Assembly (NCBI GenBank): GCA_051294375.1 | Contig: CM119269.1 | Location: 13,831,887 to 13,895,886 of the forward strand | Direction: 5' to 3' | DNA: 64,000 bases | Source: Paraspadella gotoi | Lineage: Eukaryota; Chaetognatha | In this document: positions 1 through 10,171 of the stretch, one piece after another | Layout: every line of letters starts with the position of its first letter | Position numbering within the stretch: the stretch's first letter is position 1 | Notes under the pieces: model-generated | Seen by the model: the letters and a program-made list of their open reading frames with translations, nothing else | Databases searched by the model: none | Told to the model about the DNA's origin: nothing | Program-made: the position numbers and the translations under genes

Positions 1-258
1 CCTGGATCCAACACGAAAAAATCTCGGATGTAAAATTTTGGGATTTTGTATTGAGAAAAAAAAATAAATGGCGGATAATAAAGTTTTTAGAAGAAGAAAA
101 AATAATAAGAATTTTTCAAAAAAACGAACACGATCGTACATAGAGAGAGAGACAGGAGAGAGAGAGAGGAGAGAGAGAGAGCGAGCCAGTGACTGGTGAT
201 GAAAAAAAAGTGACTAAAAAATTATTTTTGTACAAAAAAAGAGATAGAAAGAGAGAAA

Positions 259-302
<44 letters not shown>

Positions 303-1455
303 TTTTCCCGCCAACGATACGCAATATAGGTCACTCTCGTTTATATCGGCGTGATTCTCGGTCAAGTTGATTTTTTTTTATACACGTACGTTTCCGTTGC
401 CATCAAAACGCGTTATTAGGTCATGTTCCTCGACATTGTTTTACTCGTTGCCCTGCAACGGCCACGAAATCCAGGTCAGCAAGATATTCTTCATATTTTC
501 TCCAAAAAAGTCACGAAAATCTCAGATAGTTAATTTTGGGATTTGTATTGAGAAAGAAGCGCGGAATAAATGGCGATAATAAAAGTTTTTAGAAGGAAAA
601 ATAAATCAGAATTTTTAAAAAAAACGAACGATCATTGACATGAGATCGTACAGAGAGAGACAGACGCACACAGAGAGCGACTGAGAGAGGCTGAGAGAGA
701 CCCTGAACTCGTTTTTTAAACGATTCAGGAAAGGCAGCGCGCCTGAAAAAAAATATATATTAAGTGAAAAATAAATAAAGAAAGGCAAAAAATGTTACAG
801 GATGGTTTACAATTGGAAATTTTTTTCCAATTTTTTCCAATCGCAGCTTGTTAAAAGATTTTATTTTTATTTGTATTAAAAATTAATCATATAGCTTCTC
901 ATTTAAAAAATCCTTTGAGTTCCATTTTTATTAGAAATTAAAAAAAATTTTTGAATTTCATCTTCAATATTATATACTGCAATATGTAAATTAGATTAAA
1001 GCATTTCTATACTAATTTGGATATTATAATGAGTACTATAATCTCATTTTCATATTGCAGTAAATCATAATGAAGGGGAAATTCAACAAAATAATACTTA
1101 ATTCCAAATGTACATAAGAAAATATCAAAGCTATTTCAAAATGAAAAGCCATATCTAAATTTTTTTAACTTACTATGATTGCAACATTTTGTAAAACTTT
1201 TATCATAATTCATAATAATTTTTATTTAAAAAAAAACTGTAAGTCACAGCCAAACCTATAAAGCGTAGTAGTTTTTATATAACAAACAAGCGTGGACGGA
1301 CGACGACGACGACGACGACTTACGTCCACAAAGAAGCAAACCCTAAAACATACAATCTATAGAAGCTGACCCGGCTTCGCCGGTCAAGGCTCGATAAAAA
1401 AAGAAGTTATTGTGACCTGATTGTTAAATCCGATAGTGATATAAAAACTTCGAAC
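1..1455. other. No gene seen; diverged local duplication in AT-rich DNA
   Basis: No coiled-coil exon continuing CCDC40 is visible on the minus strand, so its downstream exons are probably beyond the left edge. Positions about 16-152 and 513-661 are imperfect direct copies sharing TTTTGGGATTT, TATTGAGAAA, AATAAATGGCG and AAAAACGAAC, each followed by GA repeats. A short GC-rich hairpin (GACCCGGCTTCGCCGGTC) sits at about 1369-1386. Confidence 0.6.
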
Positions 1456-1594
1456 CTGATTGTTAAAGATGATTTGCTCTCCCAAGAGTCGCTCGATCTC
1501 GTCCTCCTTCCATCTCTTCTTAGCGACGACGGCGTCGACTTTGGAGACGATGTCCTTCACCACCTTCGCCAACTCTGTCGCTTCGTTGCGGGAT

Positions 1595-1650
<56 letters not shown>

Positions 1651-1868
1651 AAGAAAGAAAGAAATCAGTCAAGTTTAATCAACAATTTTCAATGACATTG
1701 ACTAGCCGCACCTGTTGAGATCCAACTCTGTCTGCTGCAGAACCTTGTGCAGCATCGAATATTGTCGCTTTAACTCATCGAAATCCGTTTCGCTTTTGTC
1801 CAACAACAAGCGAAGGGTCATCAGCTCGGATTCAACACGGTTTAACTGGGAGGGGGAGATAAAACGTT

Positions 1869-1903
<35 letters not shown>

Positions 1904-3362
1904 TAAAAGGACATCGCGACAAGAATATCGAGAGACAGACAGACACCCCGACAAAGAAACAGAAACACTAACAGGCAGACAGACAAAGCGTCGAAGTAAA
2001 AGAGATAGACCGACATAGCGATAAAGAAAAAGAGAGACAGAGAGAGACCGACAGAAAGACAGACCTGCATGGCAAGCCGCTCGTTTCTCTCGTGCTGATG
2101 AAGAAGGCTGCGTTTGTAAGTCTCGATCTCGCTGAGCGTGTGCTGCATCTGCCGCTTCGCCGCGTCGATCGTCTCCTGCAGGGCTTCTTTGGCTTCGTCC
2201 CTGAATGAAGGATGTCATTGGTTGCTAAGTGAGAAAGATTGATTGGATGATTGACTGGGCCTCATTTGGTTGAACCATCAAGAGGTGGTTGATTGATCTG
2301 GCTGACCGATCTGATTCATAAAACGACTTAATTAGATACTAGGATGGATTGAAAGTTTTATTGATTGATTGATTGAAAGATTTATTCATCGGTGTATCAT
2401 AATGTGAAACTATTTTCCCGCCTTTTCTTCGTGAGGAGCAAAGAGTCGCTCCAATTTTTCATGATCTCTTTTCTCTCGATGTTGACGGCACCGAGTTCTG
2501 TCGTCGCCTGAACAAACGATAACCCACGAGCATTAATTTATAAATATAATGGGGGAATGCAGCGGTGAGGCTAATGATTTAAGGCCCGATGATTGGCCAT
2601 TAGCCTGGTTAATTGCCTAAAGAATCGGCGACTCACCTGCTGAATGACCTGACAAATCGGCGACTAGTCTGGTTAATGGCCTGACTACTCGGCGAATTAC
2701 CAGATTGATGAATAGACAAGTAGACGACTCGCCTGATTAATGGCGTCTCTCTCGGCCTTCGTCTCCATCGCCTGAGCTGCGGTCAGCGTCTCGTATTCTG
2801 TGATTTCCTCTTTTCTCCTCAACAGCTCGTGGGTCAGTCTGGAGGGAGGAAGAGCAGGAGGATGAGGAGGAGGAGAATCTTAATGATTTACATCTTCTAT
2901 TTCATAAATATTCCTCATTAATAATTATTATATTTGTCAATAATCGCAAAAAAATTTAAGTGCAATAAATATCAAAAAACGACTAAAAGCGAAATAGTAA
3001 ATTGCAAATGTGCTCTGGGCGAAAAATATGTCAAATGAGGCTAAAATCTATCAATCTTTGTTAAAAATGTTATCCAATAAAATAAAAAGAAAAAAATAAG
3101 ACCCGCCTATGAACGAGCCGATCTTGCTCGAGCTTGGCCGGTTCCAGATTTTCGATCTGCTGTTTGGCTTTCATCGCGGCGCGTCGCTCCACATCGATCA
3201 GTGATTTGTCGTCTTCTTGATTCAACCTTATAAGTTTTTTAAAGTCGCGACGCGATAAGACGCTTCTCGGTCTCTCGGTCTATCTGTCTATCAGTCTATC
3301 TGTAGATTTATTAGGTTAAGAAAATTAAAAGCAAGATCTTGAGAACTTTAGCTTTCAGCAGA

Positions 3363-3420
<58 letters not shown>

Positions 3421-6400
3421 TTGATGTTGATGATGATGATAGAGGAGAGCTGAACTTAAAAGGGAAGAGGAAGAGGAAGAGCTCCAAAAGACAAACCAAA
3501 CAAAATCCTACTCTGCATCTCCGACCGCTTCTCTCTTCTTCTCCCTTTCCGTCCTTCTTCCCTCCCACCTCCCTCCTACTAACTTGGCGTAGTACAAATC
3601 GAGACTCGTCTTTTCAACCTCCTTCATCTTCGCGTCCGCTTCTCCGCGAATGGTCGCTTCCTCCTTTCGCTTCCTGTCGTTGTCGATGCGAAGTTCCTTG
3701 AGGGGGAGGAGGGGGTAAGGTAGGATTAAGGGTGAGCGGGTGAGTTAGCGTAGAGAAAAATGTTAGGAATAGAATTACGATTAGAATAACGAAGGAAATA
3801 GGCGTGGATTATAATGAAATTGGTACAACCAATATAATAATATGCTTGTGTAATAATAATATTATTCTTGTATAAGGTGGCAATTATCGTTTGTCGTTGT
3901 CGTTGGCTTTTGAGATTGAGAGGCAGAGGTTTACTCAGATATTTTTAAACAACGAATTTTTAATTTTCAGAAACGAACTCTGATTTTCGCATTGAAGAAG
4001 ACGAAACATGTTTGTTTCTTGTGAAGAGAGGCGGGCTAACTCAGTGGCACAGACGCGGCATCGGGCGTGGCAAACCCTTTTCGATGCGGCACTAAGCAGC
4101 GCCAGAGTCGGAAGAAAAGGCGCATACCAATTTGGGAGACAGAAGGAGCGGAACTGAGGTTTGAGATTTTCTTGATATTTTGTTTGAGAAATTTAATAAT
4201 TGATACTTTGGTCAAGACCGGGAATCCATAGATGTAAATTAATATTTAAAAGTAAGATGAAATAAGAGAAATACTTATAATTAATATTCTTGAAATAAGG
4301 TTTTAAACTCTGTTACAATACTCTATGGTAATAAATTGAAAAGAACACTAGGCTCAGTACCCGGGACCATAGTTGACTTTTCTGAAAATTAAAAATTCGT
4401 TTGTAAACGTTAAAAAAAAACCTCTGCCTCATAATATTATCCTTTATTATAATTTTTATTTAGGATTTTGACAATTGACATGAATTCCCTTTTATATTCA
4501 TACTAATTTCTCCATGAAAAATGTACATCATGCCACAGACTATTCAAGGTTCGGGTATTTTCATTGTCGTTTTTCCAAAAAAATCCCCCCGTTCGTGCTC
4601 GCCAACTTTAAATCTCCCTTTAAATCAAAGATCGGATTCAAACTTTGGCGGCGTCCTCGAGCTCCTCCCTCTCGTCGTGAAGCTGCTGGAGTTCGGTGAG
4701 CGTCGCTTCCAATTCCTCGAAACGTTTGCCTGAGATCGATGGAATTAATCAATCAATCAATCAGTCGAATTATTCAATTAAATATTCGATCGAATTTCAA
4801 TAATTTCAATTACATCAATCATAATTCAGTCAGTCGATTCAATTAATTCTTAAATTTATCACATTAATCAAATCAACCAAAACATAAATAAACCAACCAA
4901 TCAACCAAAGCAATCGAAGTCAAACAACCAACAATCCAGACTCGCCTAAATCCTCTTCCCAGACGAGGATCCTCCTGGCCGACGCCTCTTCCTCTTTCCT
5001 CGCCTCCTCCAAACTCTTCTTGGCGTCACGAAGTCTGATGGTTAAATCCTCATCGACTTTGAAGAGAAATTCCTTCAACTTTGCTTGGAATCTGCAGAAG
5101 AAGAGGACGAATCGAGTCGGCGACGACAAGATCATTTAAAATGAGATTCGAATTCGTCAATCTCATTTGCATATTGTCGTGTTTTGATTAAGTTTTGATA
5201 ATTTTTTATTTAATTACCTTTGAGGTTAAATATCGTTAATATTGTCGATATTTACTATTTTTAACATTGCATTAACCTTTAAAGTTTAATATTGTCAATT
5301 TACATTTGCAATTTATAAGGTTTGTGGTTTAGTTTATTATTTTATTTAATTTTCTAACGGCCTGATTAGTGCAGCAGCACCTGATCATGAGCGGGTGGTC
5401 GGGATCGAGCACCACCAACTCCGGACCCTCCACGGCGTCCTCGTCGTCGCTGAGAGGCGTCTCCGGCGGCGGCGGAGGCGGCGGCGGCGGAGGAGGAGGA
5501 TCCACCAGCTCCGGCACGCCCTCCCGTCTGTTGAGGTCCCGGATTCGGTCGCGAACTTCGTCGAGGAGATCCGCTCGACAGCGACAGGTTTCCTTGGAGG
5601 CGCCGAGTCTTTTCTCTGGATAAAAGGAAGAGGAGGAGGAGGAGGAGGAGGAAGAAGAAAAAGAGGAGGAGGAGGGGGAGCAATTAGAGTATAAGAAGTG
5701 CACAGTGGTTGACAGACTTACTTTTCTTCTTCTTCTTCTTTCTCCCTTTCCCACAGTGACAAGTATGAATCTCTCCGTTCGGACCGACGGTTTGCTGCGT
5801 GGATCAGTTTCTTCTTATCATTTAAACAAATAAATTAAAAGCCGACGGGGCTTAACTATCGATAAAAAAAAGAATGAATTTGTGACCCAGCCTCCTCGTT
5901 GCCCTCTCGAAGGAAAAACCCGCACCGTCCAGTTTCCGCCATCGTGCCATCATCACACTCCGCAGACTCTGCAGGAACTTCCACATTCCGCAGATTCTGC
6001 AGGACCTGCAGACGCTACATCCCCTGCAGCCCCCCAAATCCTCACCGTGCCTCCTCCTTGACCGTCCCCTCCTCCGTCCTCGTCGTCCTCCTCGCTTCCG
6101 CTGTCGCTGTCCTCGTCGTCGCTCGATCCTCCCTTTCCTTTCCTCCTCCTCCTCCCTTTCTTTCCTTTTTTGATCAAGACTCCGTTCTCGTCGTATTCGT
6201 CCTCTTCGTCCTCGGAACTCGATCCCCAACCGCTTCCTCCTCCTCCTCCTCCCTTTCCTCCCTTCTTCCCCTTTTTAATCAACACCCCGTTCTCGTCGTA
6301 GACGTCCTCCTCGTCGCTCCCGGCTCCTCCGCCTCTTCCTCCTCTCCCTCCCCGTCCCCCTCTCCCATCTTCTCCTTCCTCTCCCTCTCCTTTTCCCTCT

Positions 6401-9128
6401 TTTCCTCCCTTCTTCCCCTTTTTAATAAGCTTTCCGTTCTCGTCGTACACATCTTCCTCGTCGTCTCCCTCTCCCTCTCTTCCTCCCTTCTTCCCCTTTT
6501 TGATGAGTTTCCCGTTCTCGTCGTAGACGTCCTCGTCGTCGTCTCCAGCCCCCGCTCTTTTACCTCCTCCAACTCCTCCAGCTCCCGCTCCTGCACCTCC
6601 CGCATCTGCTCCACCTGCTCCGCCGGCTCCAGCTCCACCGGCTCCAGCTCCACCGGGCCCTCCAACACCGTCTCCACCTGCTCCACCTTGACCTCCAGCT
6701 CCTGCGCCACCGGCACCGTCGGCTCCAGCGCCACCCGCTCCTGCGCCACCCGCTCCCGCGCCATCCGCGCCGGCGCCACCAGCTCCAACGCCACCTGTTA
6801 AATATTTTAAATTATAAAAATATATCGCTGCTATCTGAAACTAAACAAGGCACTTTTTGGTCAGTCTGTCTGTCCGTTTATGATAATAAAAGAAGGAGAA
6901 TGAATAAAATAACTTTTGGCGAATAAGAAATGGTTAAAAACAAGAAGAGAGCTTTTAATAATTACTAAGTAACCCTGAAAGCTGGTCAACTCCTTTTAAA
7001 CGCGTGACACGGCGACAATTTGAGGATAGTTTTAAGATTTCTATCAACTATTATTGTTCCTCTTTCCTCTTAACCTGCTCCTCCATCCGCACCGCCTGCT
7101 CCAGCACCGGCTCCAGCACCAGCTCCAGCACCAGCTCCACCAGCTCCGTCCCCTCCCATGCCTTCCGCTCTTCTCCTTTCTTCCTCCTTCCTCTTCCTCG
7201 TCTCCTCGTCCTCTTCCTCTCCTTCTCCTCCCTTTCCTTTCTTCCTCCTTCTTCCTCCCATTCCGTCGTCTTCCCATTCGTCGTCGTCGTCTTCCCCGCC
7301 TAAATTATGTACATTATATTTTATTAATTAAATTCAATTTGAAGAAAAAAAAACGATTATTAAAACTGTAATATGGAAACAAAGATACAAGTTTAAGAAT
7401 TTTTTTAAAAAAAAATTATATTAAACTGCTTGATATAATAGAAATATTATAATATTACGATAGAAACAATTGCATATACTAAAGTTAAATAAACTAATTA
7501 ATTTTAACCAAAAAAATTGGAAACCATAGATTCCTTCCTTATTTCCAGAAAACAAAACATAAATTGCTTTCCTTATCATAGGATTCAATACTTCAATTAT
7601 TATATTACTATTTCAAAATTTATTTATTTCATATATATGTAAGAGAGCTAAATGGTCCTTCCTTATATATATACATAATTTATTTATATATATATATATG
7701 AAAACCAATAGAAAATTATCCTTCATTTAATAAATAAGCTATTTTGCCCCCAACTTTGGACAGGCTTTTGTGGTTTAAGGCCTCTATCACTCTTACAAGA
7801 TAATGTCATTATTAATGACATAGCAGGTCCCTACAAGCTTTTATTCAAGACTCTCTCACAGTCTCCTTTATTCACTCCCAGAAAACCTGGCTTCACTATC
7901 ACTGAAAGTGGTATAATATTTCAATTGTATAAAGGCCCACTCCCTATATTTAAAATATATCAACTTTACTCAGAATCTTAAAGAGTAAAAATCATTGATC
8001 TTTCCATTTGCATCTCAACAATAAAAAATCTCGCCTTTTCCTCTCTTTCGTCTCCTTCCTCCTTGTCCATCGTCTTCCCACTCGTCGTCGTCTTCTCCTC
8101 CTTCTCCTCCTTTCTTCCTTCCTCTTCCTCCCGGGATTTTATTCCCGAATTCGTCGTACTCGTCCTCGTCACCCTCTCCTCCTCCTCCTCCTCCTCCTCC
8201 TCTCCCTCTTCCTCCCGGGATCTTATTGCCGAACTCGTCGTATTCGTCCTCTCCCCCTTCCCCTTTTCCTCTTCCTCTTCCTCCTCCGATCCGGTTGCCG
8301 AATTCGTCGTACACGGCGTCCTCGTCTTCGTCGCCGTCCCTTCCTCCTCTTCCTCCCTTTCCTCCTCTGCCATCTCCTCCTCTGCCATCTCCTCCTCTTC
8401 CATCTCCTCCTCTGCCATCTCCTCCTCGCCCTCTTCCTCCGCCTCCTCCTATTCGGTTTCCGAACTCGTCGTACTCGGCGCCTTCCTCGTCTTCGTCTTC
8501 GTCCTCGTCTTCGTCGTCTTCCTCGTCGTCTTCGTCACCGACAGATGCTCCCTCTTAATAAATGTTAGAGTGTGGCAGCAGCAGCAGCAGCAGCAGCTGC
8601 CACAATCTGAATAATACAGACATCAATTCCAAATAATGGTCTAAAATAAAAGTCTAAAACCATAACAAAAAACTGTACAGAGAGACCGGCTGAGGACAGC
8701 CGGTAGAGAGTGGTGGTGACCGGTGATCGGCCAGTGATTGGGAGAGAGAGATGATCGGATGAGGTCGCGTGTTTCTGCTGCCACAAGATTTCTTTAAACG
8801 ATTGATTGATTGATCGATGGATTTCTCGTTTAAACGATTGATTGATTAATTTATTGATGAACGCCACTGATGGTGGATATGATTAATCATTAAAAATTGA
8901 TTAATTTATCTTATCTTTTATTCTCTTATTAATGTATCTTATTGGTAGCCCTAGTGTAATACTTTCTATTTCGTTGCGATATAGAATTGGAGAGAAAACA
9001 AAGTTTTATTTTTTGGTCTCTTATTAAAATAACTTTTTTTTTAATTTGATTGAGTGATTGATTGATTGATTGATTGATATTTTTTTTTAATCTAACCTCC
9101 GTCTTTGGCGTCTTCTTCGTCTCCGGTT
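1456..9128 (-). CDS. CCDC40: CCDC40 (FAP172) axonemal ruler coiled-coil protein, partial, 15 exons
   Basis: CCDC40 pairs with CCDC39 to form the 96-nm axonemal ruler that positions inner dynein arms and the nexin-dynein regulatory complex. Exons in transcript order: 9097-9128, 8035-8553, 7075-7299, 6046-6794, 5722-5794, 5381-5615, 4946-5091, 4644-4729, 3584-3696, 3107-3226, 2733-2838, 2422-2507, 2065-2200, 1712-1845, 1456-1594. All junction phases agree (966 codons). Recognition rests on ELVVLDPDHPLMIRFQ at the 5381/5091 junction, the ERKEIMKNW block, and RDEAKEAL with ETYKRS and NERLA, all typical of CCDC40, followed by heptad-rich coiled coil. The N-terminal third is Gly-rich and acidic with YDE(N/F)G repeats; its linkage rests only on phase. 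Five donors are GC. No initiator ATG was found, and the C-terminal half should lie left of the window. Identity is firm for 1456-5615 and less so for 6046-9128. A further small exon around 5890-5990 is possible. Confidence 0.85.
1597..1663. repeat. (GA)n/(GAAA)n microsatellite abutting a CCDC40 acceptor
   Basis: About 25 GA units and then GAAA units on the plus strand. Read on the minus strand this is a (TC)n tract ending directly at the CAG acceptor of exon 1456-1594, so the microsatellite serves as the polypyrimidine tract. Confidence 0.85.
3107..3226 (-). CDS. CCDC40: 120-nt phase 2-2 exon of CCDC40, possible cassette
   Basis: This exon encodes about 40 charged coiled-coil residues (LNQEDDKSLIDVERRAAM onward). 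It begins and ends in phase 2, so skipping keeps the frame and joins LDLYYAK directly to LTHELLRRKEE. As I recall the vertebrate protein, those two segments are adjacent there. Its donor (3106-3105) is GC, a class often tied to alternative splicing. The acceptor is ATAAG. Confidence 0.7.
   Translation of the reverse strand, partial: VESRRRQITDRCGATRRDESQTADRKSGTGQARARSARS
3363..3440. repeat. (GAT)n microsatellite in a CCDC40 intron
   Basis: About 20 GAT units with a TTGATGTTGATG interruption near the right end. It creates poly-Asp and poly-Ser reading frames that are not genes. Confidence 0.9.
3920..4430. mobile_element. 511-bp inverted-repeat element (MITE-like) in a CCDC40 intron
   Basis: The left end GAGGCAGAGG (3920-3929) and right end CCTCTGCCTC (4421-4430) are exact inverted copies. 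A second matched inverted block, ACGAATTTTTAATTTTCAG, begins about 30 bp inside each end. The interior has no ORF. A segment at 4029-4120 contains GGCTAACTCAGTGG, which resembles a tRNA A box, but no clear B box follows. No target-site duplication is obvious. Confidence 0.65.
6046..8553 (-). other. YDE(N/F)G tandem-repeat, Gly-rich and acidic N-terminal region of the CCDC40 gene
   Basis: Exons 8035-8553, 7075-7299 and 6046-6794 encode a low-complexity protein. Exon 8035-8553 has four copies of YDEFGN(R/K)I followed by (P)GGRGR and an acidic spacer. Exon 6046-6794 has four copies of YDENG(K/V)LIKKGKKG, each followed by Gly-rich and acidic spacer. EDDDEWEDDG(Q/M)GGRRRK occurs at the end of the first exon and the start of the second, so the exons look duplicated. 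The 73-nt exon 5722-5794 (GPNGEIHTCHCGKGRKKKK) resembles a decayed copy, which links this region to the CCDC40 core. The alternating Tyr-Asp-Glu, basic and acidic pattern suggests a disordered or charge-patterned segment; no function can be assigned. Confidence 0.65.
7702..7960 (+). repeat. Interspersed repeat R1, truncated copy
   Basis: It shares with 35.6 kb and 41.2-41.5 kb the string AATAAGCTAT(T/C)TTGCCCC, then GACTTTGGAC, GTGGTTTAAGGC, CACTCTTACAA, CACTCCCAGA and CCACTCCCTAT in the same order. It lies in the CCDC40 intron between exons 8035-8553 and 7075-7299 and lacks the outer inverted repeat of the 41.2-kb copy. Confidence 0.75.
8572..8603. repeat. (CAG)n hairpin
   Basis: A short run of CAG triplets is bounded by GTGGCAGC and its complement GCTGCCAC, giving a potential hairpin just outside the acceptor of exon 8035-8553. 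It is intronic in the model used here. Confidence 0.7.
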
Positions 9129-9843
9129 CTGAAGAGTAAAAGAACAACAAAGGGGAAAAAAAATTGCAAGAATCAATCGTCAGGAAACTGAAATATCATC
9201 GACCGAGATTTGAGACTTGTGTTTTCGAGTCCTACTTGTTTTAAATCATCCGTTCGAAGTCATTCTTTTTCTTTCCTTCGCCACACGAGCAGGAAAGGAT
9301 AGGATTTTTATCATTTTCGTGGATGACATTACATCTTTGCTTTTACCGAAGGACGTTCGTTTTTCTCTATCTCTCATCTTTTTTGTATCTTTTTTATAAA
9401 ATCGCCATCCGTTTTTCAAAAAAAACTAACTACTAGCTACTTTTCAATTATATTGGCAAAATGAACCAGTTATAATTGGCTTTTATGATTATGGTGGCTT
9501 GGGAAATATCCAGAGAAAAAGTATCTTATAAAAATAAAGAACATTCATGGTAAAGATTTTAAATTATAAGATAAGATAAGAATTTATTAATTTCATTTTC
9601 CTTAAAACGATTTTTTTCGAAGTTACTCTAATCTTTCATTCTGCGGTTCTGGATTTTTCACCTTTCTCTGACTCACAACCGTTCCTAATTCGAAGCCACT
9701 CACTCTGAACGAACTCACACCTTTTTTCAGAACCAATCACAGAGTAAAAGAACAATAGTCGGAAATCAACCACTCTCGTTGCCTGTTCACTCTCTTTCAC
9801 TCTCTCTCTTTCTCTTTCAGCTGAGAAAGCATATTCTCACACG

Positions 9844-9917
<74 letters not shown>

Positions 9918-10171
9918 GCTTTGTTTTTTTGCGGGGTGAACCACCGGCGACGCTTTGTTTCCATTTCTATAGCCGCGGTTTTATTTTTTACTCGCACCAC
10001 TCTCTCGAATCGATCTCGTGTTATCATTCTACTTTTGTTATTATCTCCTTTCTCGTTATCTCGATAAAACTTCTCTCTTATCTCAAATTTGCAGAACGTT
10101 CAAACTAAAACGATCGCTGGTCAAGAAAGCAAATTCCCAAATTGCCCCCGAATAAAGACACAATCGTAACG
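9129..10171. promoter_or_regulatory. Head-to-head 5' region between CCDC40 and FEZ
   Basis: CCDC40 is read leftward from 9128 and FEZ rightward from ATG 10172. The interval holds an uninterrupted (CT)n tract at about 9850-9912, equal to a run of GAGA sites, about 260 bp upstream of the FEZ start codon. No TATA box stands out. The first CCDC40 exon with its ATG should lie here but could not be identified, so a shared promoter is inference. Confidence 0.4.

Noticed and set aside
4029-4120. tRNA gene
   Set aside because: There is an A-box-like GGCTAACTCAGTGG, but no B box and no cloverleaf.
1456-5615. Identification of the coiled-coil gene as CCDC146 or another ciliary coiled-coil protein
   Set aside because: The LDPDHPLM-RFQ start and the ERKEIMKNW to RDEAKEAL order fit CCDC40 and not CCDC146.
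5899-6801. 300-aa plus-strand Ser-rich ORF
   Set aside because: It is the antisense shadow of the CCDC40 repeat exon 6046-6794; the minus strand has phase-matched splice sites and a patterned repeat protein.
8008-8614. Plus-strand Leu/Arg- and Ser-rich ORFs of about 185 aa
   Set aside because: Antisense of CCDC40 exon 8035-8553; composition follows from the repeat on the other strand.
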